A stretch of DNA of 64,000 nucleotides from Ornithinibacillus caprae. Lineage in GTDB: Bacteria > Bacillota > Bacilli > Bacillales > Amphibacillaceae. Positions 44,585 through 54,369 of this stretch are shown here, piece after piece (within the stretch, counting starts at the first letter, position 1; every line of letters starts with the position of its first letter). The notes below the pieces were generated by a model. It was not told where the DNA came from. It did no database searches and saw only the letters and a list, made by a program, of their open reading frames with translations. The stretch lies in NCBI RefSeq assembly GCF_009728145.1, contig NZ_WOCA01000015.1, positions 54,149-118,148 of the forward strand, given 5' to 3'. The position numbers were made by a program, and so were the translations under genes.

Positions 44585-44929
44585 TTATCGACGTTCTTTA
44601 ATACGTGCTGCTTTTCCACGTAGGTTACGAAGATAGTATAGTTTCGCACGGCGAACAATACCACGACGTGTAACTTCGATTTTATCAATGCGAGGTGAAT
44701 GTACTGGGAAAGTACGTTCAACACCTACACCGTAAGAAATTTTTCTTACTGTAAATGTCTCGCTGATTCCACCGTTTTGGCGTTTAATTACAACACCTTC
44801 GAATACCTGAATACGCTCACGAGTTCCTTCTACAACTTTAACGTGAACTTTTACAGTGTCACCCGGGCGGAAATCAGGATGATCAGTACGAAGTTGATCT
44901 TTTGTAATGTCTTCGATCAATTTTTGCAT
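44585..44929 (-). CDS. rplS: 50S ribosomal protein L19
   Basis: A 114-residue large-subunit protein. Conserved motifs: [52 protein letters not shown], and [25 protein letters not shown]. It has its own promoter and a leader of about 95 nt. Follows trmD as in B. subtilis. Confidence 0.98.
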   Translation of the reverse strand: MQKLIEDITKDQLRTDHPDFRPGDTVKVHVKVVEGTRERIQVFEGVVIKRQNGGISETFTVRKISYGVGVERTFPVHSPRIDKIEVTRRGIVRRAKLYYLRNLRGKAARIKERR

Positions 44930-44939
44930 CCTGCTTCAC

Positions 44940-45015
44940 TCCTTCCAAACCAATGCTCTTATCTCACTAGGTGACAGCGGAACATCGTTTATACGCACTT
45001 AATCGAACTTAAGCA
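44940..45015 (-). ncRNA. Probable L19 (rplS) autoregulatory leader
   Basis: The 5' leader of rplS includes GATGTTCCGCTGTCACC, which resembles from memory the conserved part of the L19 leader described in Bacillus. Position directly between the rplS promoter and its ribosome binding site fits. The edges are approximate and I could not test the fold against the family model. Confidence 0.5.
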
Positions 45016-45023
45016 CAATAATA

Positions 45024-45052
45024 AATATATCATAACAGAGAGGTTAGTTCAA
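45024..45052 (-). promoter_or_regulatory. SigA promoter of rplS
   Basis: On the minus strand TTGAAC (45047-45052), 17 bases, TATATT (45024-45029) preceded by TGA, an extended -10. It gives rplS an independent transcript with a leader, consistent with uncoupling from trmD. Confidence 0.65.
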
Positions 45053-45069
45053 CTATCAATAAAAGTTTT

Positions 45070-45816
45070 TTACAGATTTTTATCTTTCCTTTTTCTCAGT
45101 TCTTCTAGTATTTTTATTTCCTCATCAGATAATGAATGGCTTTCCAATAGTTCCTTTCGGCGTTCATAGGTTCGCTTTAATGATTCCCGTTTACGCCATT
45201 CTTCAATTTTAGCATGATCACCTGATAGTAATGTATCTGGTACTTTCATTCCTCTAAATTCTGCTGGTCTTGTATAGTGAGGGTGTTCCAGTAAACCTGT
45301 TGAGAATGAATCCTGTGGTGCTGATTCTTCATTACCTAAAACATCCGGTAATAATCGAACTACACTATCTACGACAACCATAGCACCTAATTCTCCCCCA
45401 GTTAACACATAATCACCTATAGAAATCTCATCTGTAACTAAATGCTCACGAATTCGCTCATCATAGCCTTCGTAATGACCACAAATAAAAACTAGATGTT
45501 CTTCTTGTGCAAATTCTTCTGCTTTTTTTTGGGTGTATTTTTCCCCTTGTGGACACATTAAAATAACTCTTGGTTTTGTTTTTGTTTCGTTAGTTACTGC
45601 TTCTACCGCGTCAAATACAGGTTGCGGTGTTAATACCATACCCGCTCCACCACCATATGGGTAATCATCTACTTTTTTATGCTTGTTTTCTGTATAATCA
45701 CGGAAGTTAACTAGATTATAACTAAATTTTTCTTTTTCACGTGCCTTCTTTAAGATAGATGTGTTAAAAACTCCTTCAATCATTTCTGGAAACAATGTTA
45801 AAATATCGATATGCAT
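45070..45816 (-). CDS. trmD: tRNA (guanine37-N1)-methyltransferase TrmD
   Basis: A 248-residue SPOUT methyltransferase acting on G37 next to the anticodon. Conserved: [88 protein letters not shown] with the knot SAM pocket. Its ATG overlaps the rimM stop by one base, the usual rimM-trmD coupling. Confidence 0.98.
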   Translation of the reverse strand: MHIDILTLFPEMIEGVFNTSILKKAREKEKFSYNLVNFRDYTENKHKKVDDYPYGGGAGMVLTPQPVFDAVEAVTNETKTKPRVILMCPQGEKYTQKKAEEFAQEEHLVFICGHYEGYDERIREHLVTDEISIGDYVLTGGELGAMVVVDSVVRLLPDVLGNEESAPQDSFSTGLLEHPHYTRPAEFRGMKVPDTLLSGDHAKIEEWRKRESLKRTYERRKELLESHSLSDEEIKILEELRKRKDKNL

Positions 45817-46331
45817 TAGTCTAGCAGTCCTTCCATTGGTTCTATCACGACATGCTTCGCTTCCACATCAATCTCTTTTACAACCTCTTCAATGTAAGGA
45901 ATTAAGATATCTTTTCCTTTTTTCTGTTTAACTACCCACACATCATTAGCGCCAGGTGATAAGATCTCTTTAATAACACCAAGTTCTCTTTGGTCTGTCG
46001 TTTGTACCTGACAACCGATAATTTCATGGTAGTAATACTCATTCTCTTCTAATTCATCTTGTTGGTCTTCCGAAATTTTTAAAAAGGAGCCTTTGAAATG
46101 CTCCACATCATTTATATTGTCATAGCCTTTGAAATGTAATAGATCAAAGCCTTTATGTATGCGATGTCCATCAATGATCAAAGAATGCATATCATTGGTT
46201 CCTAATTCAATATATAATGTTTCTCCAATATGAAAACGTTCATCAAAATCACTAATTCGTAATACCTTCACATCTCCACGGATACCATGTGTATTTACAA
46301 TTTTTCCGACATTGTACATTTTACTTGTCAT
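45816..46331 (-). CDS. rimM: 16S rRNA processing protein RimM
   Basis: A 171-residue 30S assembly factor that binds S19. N-terminal domain: [22 protein letters not shown]-terminal PRC-barrel: [36 protein letters not shown] and [32 protein letters not shown] at 46331 follows AGCAGGTGATAAGT; the GTG three codons upstream is within that site. Confidence 0.97.
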   Translation of the reverse strand: MTSKMYNVGKIVNTHGIRGDVKVLRISDFDERFHIGETLYIELGTNDMHSLIIDGHRIHKGFDLLHFKGYDNINDVEHFKGSFLKISEDQQDELEENEYYYHEIIGCQVQTTDQRELGVIKEILSPGANDVWVVKQKKGKDILIPYIEEVVKEIDVEAKHVVIEPMEGLLD

Positions 46332-46336
46332 ACTTA

Positions 46337-46732
46337 TCACCTGCTATTATCGATCCTTACAACAACATCATCTTTAATGACGATTGCTGTTTGTTCCATT
46401 ATTTCATTCCAATGTGAACCAACACTCACTTCAACAAGAGCTTCAACTTCTTTTTCTACAATTTCACTACCAATAGCTAGCATATCCAATTGGTCCATTT
46501 TAAAATCGATTAGTTTTACTTTTTCTTTGCGATTTTTAATCTCTTGTTGAAAGCGCGCGGAAATATCCTGTTTAGATACCCCAGGCTTGTTCTGTAGCTT
46601 TCGCTGCTCGAAAAGTAACTGTTGACACTCTTGCTCAAGTCGCATTTTCGTCTCCATAAATTTTGCTTTTAATTTATCTTTACTTTTCTCTGTAATAATT
46701 TGCTTGATTAGGACCTTTTTAATTATCTTCAC
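46337..46732 (-). CDS. ylqD: YlqD family protein, unknown function
   Basis: A 131-residue soluble protein: short N-terminal beta piece (IIKKVLIKQIITEKSKDKL), a charged coiled-coil middle (MRLEQECQQLLFEQRKLQ) and a beta-rich end (EALVEVSVGSHWNEIMEQTAIVIKDDVVVRI). Always found between khpA and rimM in Bacillaceae; function not known. GTG at 46732 chosen with GGTGAGGG upstream; the longer frame starts inside the khpA terminator gap. Confidence 0.88.
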   Translation of the reverse strand: MKIIKKVLIKQIITEKSKDKLKAKFMETKMRLEQECQQLLFEQRKLQNKPGVSKQDISARFQQEIKNRKEKVKLIDFKMDQLDMLAIGSEIVEKEVEALVEVSVGSHWNEIMEQTAIVIKDDVVVRIDNSR

Positions 46733-46784
46733 TATTCCCTCACCCTCACTAAACATAATCAGTTTAGTTTATCCAGAGATGTGT

Positions 46785-46815
46785 AAAAAGGGAAAGGTAT
46801 CCCCTTTCCCTTTAC
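46785..46815 (-). terminator. Terminator at the end of rpsP-khpA
   Basis: On the minus strand AAAGGGAAAGG (46803-46813) pairs perfectly with CCTTTCCCTTT (46787-46797) around a 5-base loop, followed by TTTAC. The 5' arm overlaps the khpA stop codon. It separates rpsP-khpA from ylqD-rimM-trmD. Confidence 0.8.
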
Positions 46816-47039
46816 ATAATATCCAAATAGATTTTTTTGTTAGCATCCGACTTCGCTGCATAAACAACCGTACGGATAGCTTTTGCAATACGCCCATTTT
46901 TTCCAATAACTTTCCCTACATCTTCTTGATTCACAGTAAGATGGTAAACGATTTTCGTTTCTTCTTCTGTTTCTGTCACTACGACATCTTCTGGGTGATC
47001 AACAAGTGGTGTAACGATAGATTCAATTAGGGCTTTCAT
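46812..47039 (-). CDS. khpA: KH-domain RNA-binding protein KhpA (YlqC)
   Basis: A 75-residue single KH domain with the GxxG loop as GKNGRIAKAIRTVVYAA. KhpA partners KhpB (Jag/EloR) as RNA-binding regulators in Gram-positives. ATG at 47039; the ribosome binding site is weak (GTGTGAT). It follows rpsP by 18 bases. Confidence 0.94.
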   Translation of the reverse strand: MKALIESIVTPLVDHPEDVVVTETEEETKIVYHLTVNQEDVGKVIGKNGRIAKAIRTVVYAAKSDANKKIYLDIM

Positions 47040-47057
47040 GATTATCACACTACTTTA

Positions 47058-47327
47058 CTATTGATTTTTCTGTTCGTGGAATTTTTTCATGATGCCTTCT
47101 TGTGAGAAAAGATTGCGTACTGTATCACTTGGTTTTGCACCTTTAGTCATCCAATCTAGCGCTTTTTCTTCATCTATTTTAACTTCAACTGGATTAACTA
47201 CAGGGTTATATGTTCCAATTTGCTCAATAGAACGTCCATCACGAGGAGAACGTGAATCAGCTACAACGATACGATAAAAAGGATTTCTTTTAGATCCCAT
47301 ACGTTTTAAACGAATTTTTACTGCCAT
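47058..47327 (-). CDS. rpsP: 30S ribosomal protein S16
   Basis: An 89-residue S16 with the conserved start [32 protein letters not shown] and [13 protein letters not shown] follows GGAGGTGCAATAAAC; upstream frame extension is not translated. Has its own promoter after ffh. Confidence 0.98.
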   Translation of the reverse strand: MAVKIRLKRMGSKRNPFYRIVVADSRSPRDGRSIEQIGTYNPVVNPVEVKIDEEKALDWMTKGAKPSDTVRNLFSQEGIMKKFHEQKNQ

Positions 47328-47382
47328 GTTTATTGCACCTCCAAAAATTATATTTATCATAAAATGTTCATCACAAGTTTAG

Positions 47383-47411
47383 ATTCTATCAGAAACTTGT
47401 TCGTCTGTAAA
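47383..47411 (-). promoter_or_regulatory. SigA promoter of rpsP
   Basis: On the minus strand TTTACA (47406-47411), 17 bases, TAGAAT (47383-47388) preceded by TGA. It lies in the 145-base ffh-rpsP gap. An extended -10 is used here as for rpsB and rplS. Confidence 0.6.
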
Positions 47412-47472
47412 GTGTTTTTACATTACAACATAAAAAACTTGATTTTTCCTTACTCTTTTCGTCTATTATTGC

Positions 47473-48816
47473 TTACATAAAAGGAAATTTCATACCTTTT
47501 CCTTTTTTACCTTTTTGCATATTCGTCATTTGTTTCATCATTTTTTTCATTTCATCAAACTGTTTTAATAAGCGGTTAACCTGTGAAACTGAGGTACCAG
47601 ACCCCTTAGCAATACGTTTTTTACGGCTTGCATTCATCAAACTAGGATCCTTGCGCTCTTGTTTTGTCATCGATTGAATAATAGCCTCAACATGAGAAAG
47701 CTGCTTTTCATCGATTTGCGCATTTTTTAATCCCTTCATTTTATTCGCACCAGGGATCATGGCCATTAAATCTTCTAATGGTCCCATATTCTTTACTTGA
47801 CCCATCTGTTCTAAAAAGTCATCAAATGTAAAGGACATAGTCCGCATTTTCTCTTCTAATTCCTTGGCTTGCTTTTCATCCACATTCGTTTGAGCTTTTT
47901 CAATTAAGGATAAAACATCACCCATCCCCAATATACGGGAAGCCATACGTTCTGGATGAAAGGGTTCTAATTGGTCAAGCTTTTCACCCATCCCAGCAAA
48001 TTTAATTGGTTTATCTGTAACTGCTTTAATTGATAATGCAGCACCACCACGTGTATCACCGTCAAGTTTCGTTAACACAACCCCTGAAATATCAAGTTGC
48101 TCATTGAAGCTTTCTGCAACATTTACTGCATCTTGACCAGTCATTGCATCAACCACAAGGAAAATTTCATCGGGTTTAACAGTTGCCTTAATTTGTTCGA
48201 GTTCTTCCATCAAATCAGAATCTACGTGCAAACGTCCAGCAGTGTCAATAATGACATAGTCATTATGTTCTTCCTTTGCTTGCTCCATCGCTTTTTGAGC
48301 AATATCAACTGGGTTTGCCTCTGTCCCCATAGAAAAAACAGGCATACTTAGTTGCTCCCCAAGTGTTTCTAATTGCTTTATAGCAGCTGGACGATAGACA
48401 TCACACGCAACTAAAAGTGGTGAACGATTGTGTTTTTTACGCAAGTGATTAGCAAGCTTACCGGTTGTGGTCGTTTTACCCGCACCCTGTAAACCAACCA
48501 TCATAATTACTGTCGGTGAACGATCTGCAACGGCAATTTTACTTTGCACTCCACCCATTAATTCGGTTAATTCTTCTTTAACTACTTTAATGACCTGTTG
48601 TCCTGGTGTTAAGCTTTCCATTACTTCCTGTCCAACAGCACGCTCTTTAATCCGTTTAATTAAATCTTTAACCACCTTGAAATTAACATCCGCTTCTAGT
48701 AATGCTAGACGGACTTCACGTGTCATTTCTTTTACATCTTGTTCGGAAACTTTCCCTTTACCAGTAATCTTCTTAATTGTATCCTGTAAACGGTCGGCCA
48801 ATCCTTCAAATGCCAT
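47473..48816 (-). CDS. ffh: Signal recognition particle protein Ffh
   Basis: A 447-residue SRP GTPase for co-translational membrane targeting. NG domain: G1 MMVGLQGAGKTTTTGKLANHL, G3 DTAGRLHVDSDLMEEL, G4 TKLDGDTRGGAALS. The methionine-rich M domain follows from about residue 300 (MRTMSFTFDDFLEQM, IAKGSGTSVSQVNRLLKQFDEM) and binds signal peptides and SRP RNA. Follows ylxM by 12 bases. Confidence 0.98.
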   Translation of the reverse strand: MAFEGLADRLQDTIKKITGKGKVSEQDVKEMTREVRLALLEADVNFKVVKDLIKRIKERAVGQEVMESLTPGQQVIKVVKEELTELMGGVQSKIAVADRSPTVIMMVGLQGAGKTTTTGKLANHLRKKHNRSPLLVACDVYRPAAIKQLETLGEQLSMPVFSMGTEANPVDIAQKAMEQAKEEHNDYVIIDTAGRLHVDSDLMEELEQIKATVKPDEIFLVVDAMTGQDAVNVAESFNEQLDISGVVLTKLDGDTRGGAALSIKAVTDKPIKFAGMGEKLDQLEPFHPERMASRILGMGDVLSLIEKAQTNVDEKQAKELEEKMRTMSFTFDDFLEQMGQVKNMGPLEDLMAMIPGANKMKGLKNAQIDEKQLSHVEAIIQSMTKQERKDPSLMNASRKKRIAKGSGTSVSQVNRLLKQFDEMKKMMKQMTNMQKGKKGKGMKFPFM

Positions 48817-48828
48817 GGAAGCTTCCCC

Positions 48829-49155
48829 CTAATCTAATTCTTTTAATTGGTCTATCAACGTAATCAATTGGTCAGTTCCAGCGTTTTTTGCTTCAGCTTC
48901 AAGCTGTTCCATTAATTCAGCACGACGCTGGAATTTTTCATATAATAATAATTTCTCTTCATACGATTCTAGCATTGCTTCAGTACGTTTGATATTATCA
49001 TAAACAGCTTGTCTGGATACTTGAAACAATTCGGATATTTCACCTAAGGAATAGTCCTCCAAGTAGTACATCTCCATATAGTTACGCTGCTTGGGTGTCA
49101 GTAATGCTTGGTAAAAATCCAATAAATAATTAATTCTAGTTGTTTTCTCGAGCAT
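48829..49155 (-). CDS. ylxM: SRP-associated helix-turn-helix protein YlxM
   Basis: A 108-residue UPF0122 protein with a sigma-region-4-like HTH ([33 protein letters not shown]) followed by a basic/acidic helical tail. YlxM in Gram-positives binds SRP components and modulates Ffh GTPase. Immediately upstream of ffh. Confidence 0.95.
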   Translation of the reverse strand: MLEKTTRINYLLDFYQALLTPKQRNYMEMYYLEDYSLGEISELFQVSRQAVYDNIKRTEAMLESYEEKLLLYEKFQRRAELMEQLEAEAKNAGTDQLITLIDQLKELD

Positions 49156-49238
49156 ATTAACACCCCTTGTTAAGTGAATTACCTTTACATTTCATAATAA
49201 CGAATGAATTTATTTGTTGTCAAGTTCATCTTTATCCA

Positions 49239-50234
49239 TTATTCTGCTTGCTCTTCTAACATATCAGCAAATAAGCCGTAAACAAAAGCATTTGCATCAA
49301 ATTTTTGTAAATCCTCAATCTGCTCCCCAAGTCCAACATATTTTACAGGTATATTTAATTCATGGCGAATAGCTAACACGATTCCCCCTTTGGCAGTTCC
49401 GTCAAGCTTCGTTAAAACTATACCAGAAACATCTGTTGCTTCTGAAAAAGTCTTTGCTTGACTCAGGGCATTCTGTCCTGTTGTTGCATCTAAGACAAGT
49501 AAAACCTCATGTGGTGCACCAGGTACTTCTCTTTCGATTACTCGCTTTACTTTGGCAAGCTCATTCATTAAATTTACTTTGTTTTGCAATCTTCCTGCAG
49601 TATCACAAATTAAAACATCCGCATTACGGGATTTCGCAGCTTTAATACCATCAAATATAACCGCAGCAGGATCACTCCCTGCATTTTGTTTAATGACATC
49701 TACACCTGCACGCTCTCCCCAGACTTCTAATTGTTCAATCGCACCAGCACGGAATGTATCTCCTGCAGCTAGTACTACATTTTTACCCTGTTGCTTTAAT
49801 TGATGTGCAAGTTTTCCGATAGAGGTTGTTTTCCCTACTCCATTTACACCAACTACTAGGATTATGGATAAATCATTTTCTTGTAGATTGATTTCTTCTA
49901 TCTCTTCATTATCTTCTCCATAGTAGATTTCGACAAGCTGCTCGGATATAACATCTTTTACCTCTGAAGAATCTTTAATATTACGGCGTTTTACTTCCAT
50001 CTTTAGTTCATCAATAAGATCCATTACTGTCATAACACCAACATCAGCCGATATAAGTACTTCCTCTAATTCCTCAAAAAAGTCCTCATCAACCTTTCGA
50101 TAACGAGCAATTAAATCATTGATCTTCCCTGAAAAAGAATTTCTCGTCTTTTTCATGCCTTCTTTATATTTAGCTGATACGTCTTCCCTATCATTTTGCT
50201 TGAATGTATTTTTAAATTTCTCCATGAAACCCAT
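49239..50234 (-). CDS. ftsY: SRP receptor FtsY
   Basis: A 331-residue SRP receptor GTPase. N domain about 25-110, then G1 VVGVNGVGKTTSIGKLAHQL, G3 CDTAGRLQNKVNLMNEL, G4 LTKLDGTAKGG. The N-terminal A domain is short, as in Bacillus. ATG with AAGGAG upstream. Follows smc by 14 bases. Confidence 0.98.
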   Translation of the reverse strand: MGFMEKFKNTFKQNDREDVSAKYKEGMKKTRNSFSGKINDLIARYRKVDEDFFEELEEVLISADVGVMTVMDLIDELKMEVKRRNIKDSSEVKDVISEQLVEIYYGEDNEEIEEINLQENDLSIILVVGVNGVGKTTSIGKLAHQLKQQGKNVVLAAGDTFRAGAIEQLEVWGERAGVDVIKQNAGSDPAAVIFDGIKAAKSRNADVLICDTAGRLQNKVNLMNELAKVKRVIEREVPGAPHEVLLVLDATTGQNALSQAKTFSEATDVSGIVLTKLDGTAKGGIVLAIRHELNIPVKYVGLGEQIEDLQKFDANAFVYGLFADMLEEQAE

Positions 50235-50248
50235 GATCGAACAACTCC

Positions 50249-53200
50249 TTACGATTCAATTAGTTCTTTTGTTTCCTCTAAGCGAACAGAAACAAGTCGC
50301 GAAACACCTGATTCTTGCATCGTTACTCCATAAAGCACGTCTGCTTCTTCCATTGTACCTTTACGGTGCGTGATAACGATAAACTGTGTATTTTCACTAT
50401 ACATCTTCACATATTTAGCAAAACGAACAACATTAGCTTCATCAAGTGCTGCTTCTACCTCGTCTAGCACACAAAATGGTACTGGCCGAACTCGTAATAT
50501 AGCAAACAATAATGCAATTGCAGTTAAAGCTCTCTCTCCACCCGAAAGCAATCCTAGATTTTGTAATTTCTTACCAGGAGGCTGAGCTATTATATCAACA
50601 CCTGTATCCAATAAGCTTTTTGGGTCTGTTAGCTTTAATTCTGCACGTCCGCCACCAAATAATTCTTTAAACACAATGGCAAATTCTTCTTTGATTTGGG
50701 TGAACGTCTCGTCAAATAATTTTTCCATTTCTGCATCCATCTCAGCAATTACCGAATATAGTGTTTCTTTCGCATCTACTAAATCGTTTTTTTGTTCTGT
50801 TAAGAAGGAATAGCGTTCTGAAATTCGTTCAAATTCATCAATTGCACCTAAGTTAACCGTTCCTAATTGTTCAATTGACCATTTAATTTCCTTGACCTTA
50901 GATTTTGCTTCATCGATATCTTCTACTTGCTTATATACCTGTTTTGCTTTCTCATACGTAATTGTATATTCCGTTTGTAAGAGTGATAAACGGTTTTCTA
51001 ACTCTACGTCTAGACGATTTGCTTTCACTTCTTTTTGCTGGATGGCTTGACTTAATGTTTGATGATGCTTTGATTCTTGCTTTAATTCTCTTTCTTGATC
51101 TTGCATGAGTTGCGTACGCTTTGTTCGCTCAGACCTTAAATCTTGTATAGAAGTGGTAATGGATTCCTTTTCTGCTTTAGTCCCTTGAATGCTTGCGTTA
51201 ATCTCTTCTTCCGTTTCATCCGAATGTTTCATAGCTAATAATTCATCTAGATCCTTCGTATAGATGGTTAACTGTTCATCCAGTTCTTGTAATTGAGCTT
51301 GAAGAGTATTCGTTTTATCACGTTGGTTTCTCGTTCGTTCCTCTTGCTCAGCTAACGAAACTTGTTTTTGATGCAATTCATTTTGAAGTTGCTCTTGATT
51401 TTCTTTAAATTCTGTTTCCTGCTTAGTAAGAACATTAATCTCTTCTTGAATAGTAGATAGTTTTGCTTCAATATGACTTAGTTTTTCTGTTATATCTCTA
51501 TCCCTGTTTTCTAATTGATCACGCTCTTGATTAAATTGCTGCTTATCTTGATCATACATAGAAAGATTCTCATCAAGAGAATTTAATTTCATTTCAACTT
51601 CATTATATGCCGTTCTTACTTGTTGAAGGGTGATCTGCTTATCGTTTAAATCCTGTTCAAGTGTAGCCAATTTATTTTCTTTATCAACATTTTGCCGTTT
51701 TTGTTCGTTAACTTGTTGTTCAAAATTAATAGCTTTCTGTTGAAAATCCTCTAGTTTATTGGTTAGTTCTTGTAAGTCTTTTTCTCTTGTAAACAAAGAC
51801 TGGTTCGTTTTCTTTTGTGCACCACCAGACATAGATCCTCCAGGGTTTACAACATCCCCGTCCAATGTAACAATACGATATTTTCTATTAACAAGCTTAG
51901 CAATTTCATTCGCATCTTTTAATGTTTTAGTGATAACCACATGTCCCATTAAATGATCAATAGCTCTTTTATATTTGTCCGTTGTAGATACTAGCTCAGA
52001 AGCAACACCAATAAAACCAGGATGAGATTTTATTTTCATTAGACTATCGTGAATAATAAATCTAGGTTGAATGGAAGCAAGAGGTAAAAAGGTAGCACGT
52101 CCATTATTGGTTTGTTTCAACCAACTGATAGCACTCCGAGCACTCTGGTCATTTTCTACGATGATATGTTGTGCCTGTCCACCTAGTACGGTCTCTATTG
52201 CTGTAATATAATCTTTCGGAACATCTACTAACTCAATAACAGCCCCGTGGATATCCTCTAAAACTCTCTCCTCACGCGCCTTTAATACGGCTTTTACACC
52301 TTGGAAAAAACCTTGGAAATCTTCTTTCATTTCCTCAAGTGTTTCTTTTTTCGACTTTAATTTCTCGATATATTGATAGCCTTGATACAGTTTCGTCTGG
52401 GACTCTTGGAAGGAAGCACGCCCTTGTTCTAAATCCTTTTTTAATTGTTGTTGTTCCATTGACTTATCTTGGTAAGTCTTTTCAACTTCCTTGAGCTGTT
52501 TCCCTTTATCTTCCTTAAGTTGTGTATACTCATCCCGTAACGTAATAAGGTCCTGGAACTTTTCAGCTTGCTTATCCTTCTTGGTTGTAATTTGCTGTAG
52601 CTGTTGTTGGATCGACTGACGTTCATTTCGAAGTGCAGCTTGATCATTTAAGAACTCAATATACTCTGACTTCAATTCTTCAATTTGTTCCGCTATATTT
52701 TCTTGTTCAGTAGTTAATTTTGCTTCTAATTGTTGTACAAGTTCTTTTGTTTGTTGTCGTTCTGTTTGTAATTCCTTAAGCTTATCCCGCTCTGCTGCTA
52801 ATTCTTCTTCCAACTTCTCAATTCGTACAGTCGTGTCATGCTTTTGGGCTTCAAGTTTTTCTTTATTCTCTTCAAAATGCTTAGAACGTTCATGAAAAAC
52901 TTGCTTTTTCCCTTCATACTGCTCAAGTAGCTGAGTGGTTGAAAGTAATTTTGATTGTAATTCCTCTATTGCATCATCTATCTTCTCTATTTCTTGACGT
53001 TCATTTTCTAGTTTTGCTTCTTTTTGTTGAATAGCAGTTTTCACTTCAATTTCTTTCATTTTTTCTTGATCAATATCCTGTAATAATTCTTGCCATTCAC
53101 CATGTAATTTTTCAATTTCAGTAATTAGAAGGGAAATTTCCTGTTCTTTTAATAAATCCTTCTGTTTTACGTACTCTTTAGCAGTTTCCGCTTGCTCCTC

Positions 53201-53815
53201 TAAAGGATCAATTTGCTGTTCTATTTCATGAATAATATCTTCCACACGGTTCAAATTTTCTTGAGTTTCCGCAAGTTTGTACTCCGCTTTCTTTTTGCGC
53301 TGCTTATATTTTAGTACACCTGCTGCTTCTTCAAAAATAGTTCGACGTTCCTCGGCCTTAGAGCTTAAAATTTCTTCTACTTTCCCTTGACTAATAATCG
53401 AAAATGCTTCTCGGCCAAGTCCTGAGTCCATAAACAAATCCACAATATCTTTTAATCTACAGGATTGTTTATTAATATAGAATTCACTTTCACCAGAGCG
53501 ATAAACCCGTCTTGTCACACTTACTTCTTCATAATCTAATGGAAGTGCCTGATCCGAATTATCAAGTACCAATGAAACCTCTGCCACATTCAATGCTTTT
53601 CTTGTATCACTACCTTGGAAAATAATATCCTCCATTTTCGAGCCACGTAATGATTTAGCAGATTGCTCACCCAGCACCCACCTGATCGCATCTGTAATAT
53701 TACTTTTCCCACTACCATTAGGTCCAACTACTGCAGTAACTCCTGGAACAAAATCAACATTAATGCGCTCTGCAAAAGATTTAAACCCAACACTTTCTAA
53801 TCTTTTTAAAAACAT
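50249..53815 (-). CDS. smc: Chromosome segregation ATPase SMC
   Basis: A 1188-residue condensin ATPase. Walker A (GPNGSGKSNITDAIRW, about residue 35), long coiled-coil arms flanking the hinge (about 510-680, with GSMSGGAQKK near its end), and the C-terminal head with signature LSGGERALTAIALLFAI and Walker B CVLDEVEAALDEANV. MFLKRLES start chosen: AGGAG lies seven bases before it, and the length then equals B. subtilis SMC. It works with ScpA/ScpB encoded elsewhere. Confidence 0.98.
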   Translation of the reverse strand: MFLKRLESVGFKSFAERINVDFVPGVTAVVGPNGSGKSNITDAIRWVLGEQSAKSLRGSKMEDIIFQGSDTRKALNVAEVSLVLDNSDQALPLDYEEVSVTRRVYRSGESEFYINKQSCRLKDIVDLFMDSGLGREAFSIISQGKVEEILSSKAEERRTIFEEAAGVLKYKQRKKKAEYKLAETQENLNRVEDIIHEIEQQIDPLEEQAETAKEYVKQKDLLKEQEISLLITEIEKLHGEWQELLQDIDQEKMKEIEVKTAIQQKEAKLENERQEIEKIDDAIEELQSKLLSTTQLLEQYEGKKQVFHERSKHFEENKEKLEAQKHDTTVRIEKLEEELAAERDKLKELQTERQQTKELVQQLEAKLTTEQENIAEQIEELKSEYIEFLNDQAALRNERQSIQQQLQQITTKKDKQAEKFQDLITLRDEYTQLKEDKGKQLKEVEKTYQDKSMEQQQLKKDLEQGRASFQESQTKLYQGYQYIEKLKSKKETLEEMKEDFQGFFQGVKAVLKAREERVLEDIHGAVIELVDVPKDYITAIETVLGGQAQHIIVENDQSARSAISWLKQTNNGRATFLPLASIQPRFIIHDSLMKIKSHPGFIGVASELVSTTDKYKRAIDHLMGHVVITKTLKDANEIAKLVNRKYRIVTLDGDVVNPGGSMSGGAQKKTNQSLFTREKDLQELTNKLEDFQQKAINFEQQVNEQKRQNVDKENKLATLEQDLNDKQITLQQVRTAYNEVEMKLNSLDENLSMYDQDKQQFNQERDQLENRDRDITEKLSHIEAKLSTIQEEINVLTKQETEFKENQEQLQNELHQKQVSLAEQEERTRNQRDKTNTLQAQLQELDEQLTIYTKDLDELLAMKHSDETEEEINASIQGTKAEKESITTSIQDLRSERTKRTQLMQDQERELKQESKHHQTLSQAIQQKEVKANRLDVELENRLSLLQTEYTITYEKAKQVYKQVEDIDEAKSKVKEIKWSIEQLGTVNLGAIDEFERISERYSFLTEQKNDLVDAKETLYSVIAEMDAEMEKLFDETFTQIKEEFAIVFKELFGGGRAELKLTDPKSLLDTGVDIIAQPPGKKLQNLGLLSGGERALTAIALLFAILRVRPVPFCVLDEVEAALDEANVVRFAKYVKMYSENTQFIVITHRKGTMEEADVLYGVTMQESGVSRLVSVRLEETKELIES

Positions 53816-54086
53816 AATCATTCTCCTAATCAAACACTGGCTTTTGTATTTATGTACCAATGATTCCCCCAAAATAAATTAGAAAACTTAGCTTTTACCA
53901 AGTCTTTATGGCAATAGCCTTAGTTGCACTTATGCAGGATTAGAAGGCATAGACTTTCTAATCTGCAATAAATAGAAGTTGGCTTTTTAACTCATTTATT
54001 TTATCATAAACTTAGTAACAAAAGAAGCGTCTCGACGTATTCACCGGTTTTGTTACCCCCTAAATCTAATCTTAAGAGGTGTAGTA
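53816..54086. other. 271-bp divergent gap between smc and the UPF0435 gene
   Basis: Non-coding. Holds repeat copy B (53894-53937) with a flanking hairpin (GCAGGATTAGAAG near 53934 against CTTTCTAATCTGC near 53953), and on the minus strand an extended -10-like TGATAAAAT (near 53998-54006), which would place the repeat in the smc leader. No convincing plus-strand promoter for the UPF0435 gene was found. Confidence 0.55.
53894..53937 (+). repeat. Small interspersed repeat, copy B (smc leader region)
   Basis: TTTACCAAGTC (53894-53904) runs straight into a 33-base core ending CACTTATGCAG (53905-53937). Against copy A at 30253-30316 the first 11 bases are identical and the core matches at 28 of 33, with copy A carrying 20 extra bases between them. 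Just after the core a near-perfect inverted repeat follows (GCAG-ATTAGAAG / CTTTCTAATCTGC) which copy A lacks. Both copies are in intergenic DNA. Confidence 0.6.
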
Positions 54087-54311
54087 ATGAATTTAGAAAA
54101 TGCAACACAAGAAAACTTGAAATTTATATTAGATGAATTAGCGGAATTATTGGACGTTGTTAATCGTTCCATTATGGATGCAGAAGATTATGATCTAGAA
54201 AAATATGATGATTTAAAGTTCATGTATGATATCATAAAACAAAAAGGTCAGTTAAGTGCTTCTGAAACTCAAGCATTTATCGAAGAGTTGCGTTCTGTAA
54301 GAAAAAAATAG
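54087..54311 (+). CDS. UPF0435 (DUF1128) small protein, YfkK-like
   Basis: A 74-residue acidic helical protein with the family pattern LEKYDDLKFMYDIIKQKGQLSASETQAFIEELRSVRKK. Similar to B. subtilis YfkK, whose function is unknown. Plus strand, opposite to its neighbours; ATG with AAGAGGTG nine bases before. In B. subtilis yfkK is elsewhere and rnc and smc are adjacent, so this gene was placed into the rnc-smc gap in this lineage. Confidence 0.9.
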   Translation: MNLENATQENLKFILDELAELLDVVNRSIMDAEDYDLEKYDDLKFMYDIIKQKGQLSASETQAFIEELRSVRKK

Positions 54312-54320
54312 ATATTATAG

Positions 54321-54364
54321 AAAAAAGAGACTGTATTCCACATTTGTGCGTACAGTCTCCTTTT
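54321..54364. terminator. Bidirectional terminator between UPF0435 gene and rnc
   Basis: GAGACTGTA (54327-54335) pairs with TACAGTCTC (54351-54359). TTTT follows on the plus strand and a run of six T follows on the minus strand, so it can end both convergent transcripts (UPF0435 gene rightwards, rnc leftwards). Confidence 0.85.
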
Positions 54365-54369
54365 GAAAA

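Noticed and set aside
53816..53872. N-terminal extension of smc
   Set aside because: Extra residues precede the conserved MFLKRLES start, which has its own AGGAG; extension has no family match.
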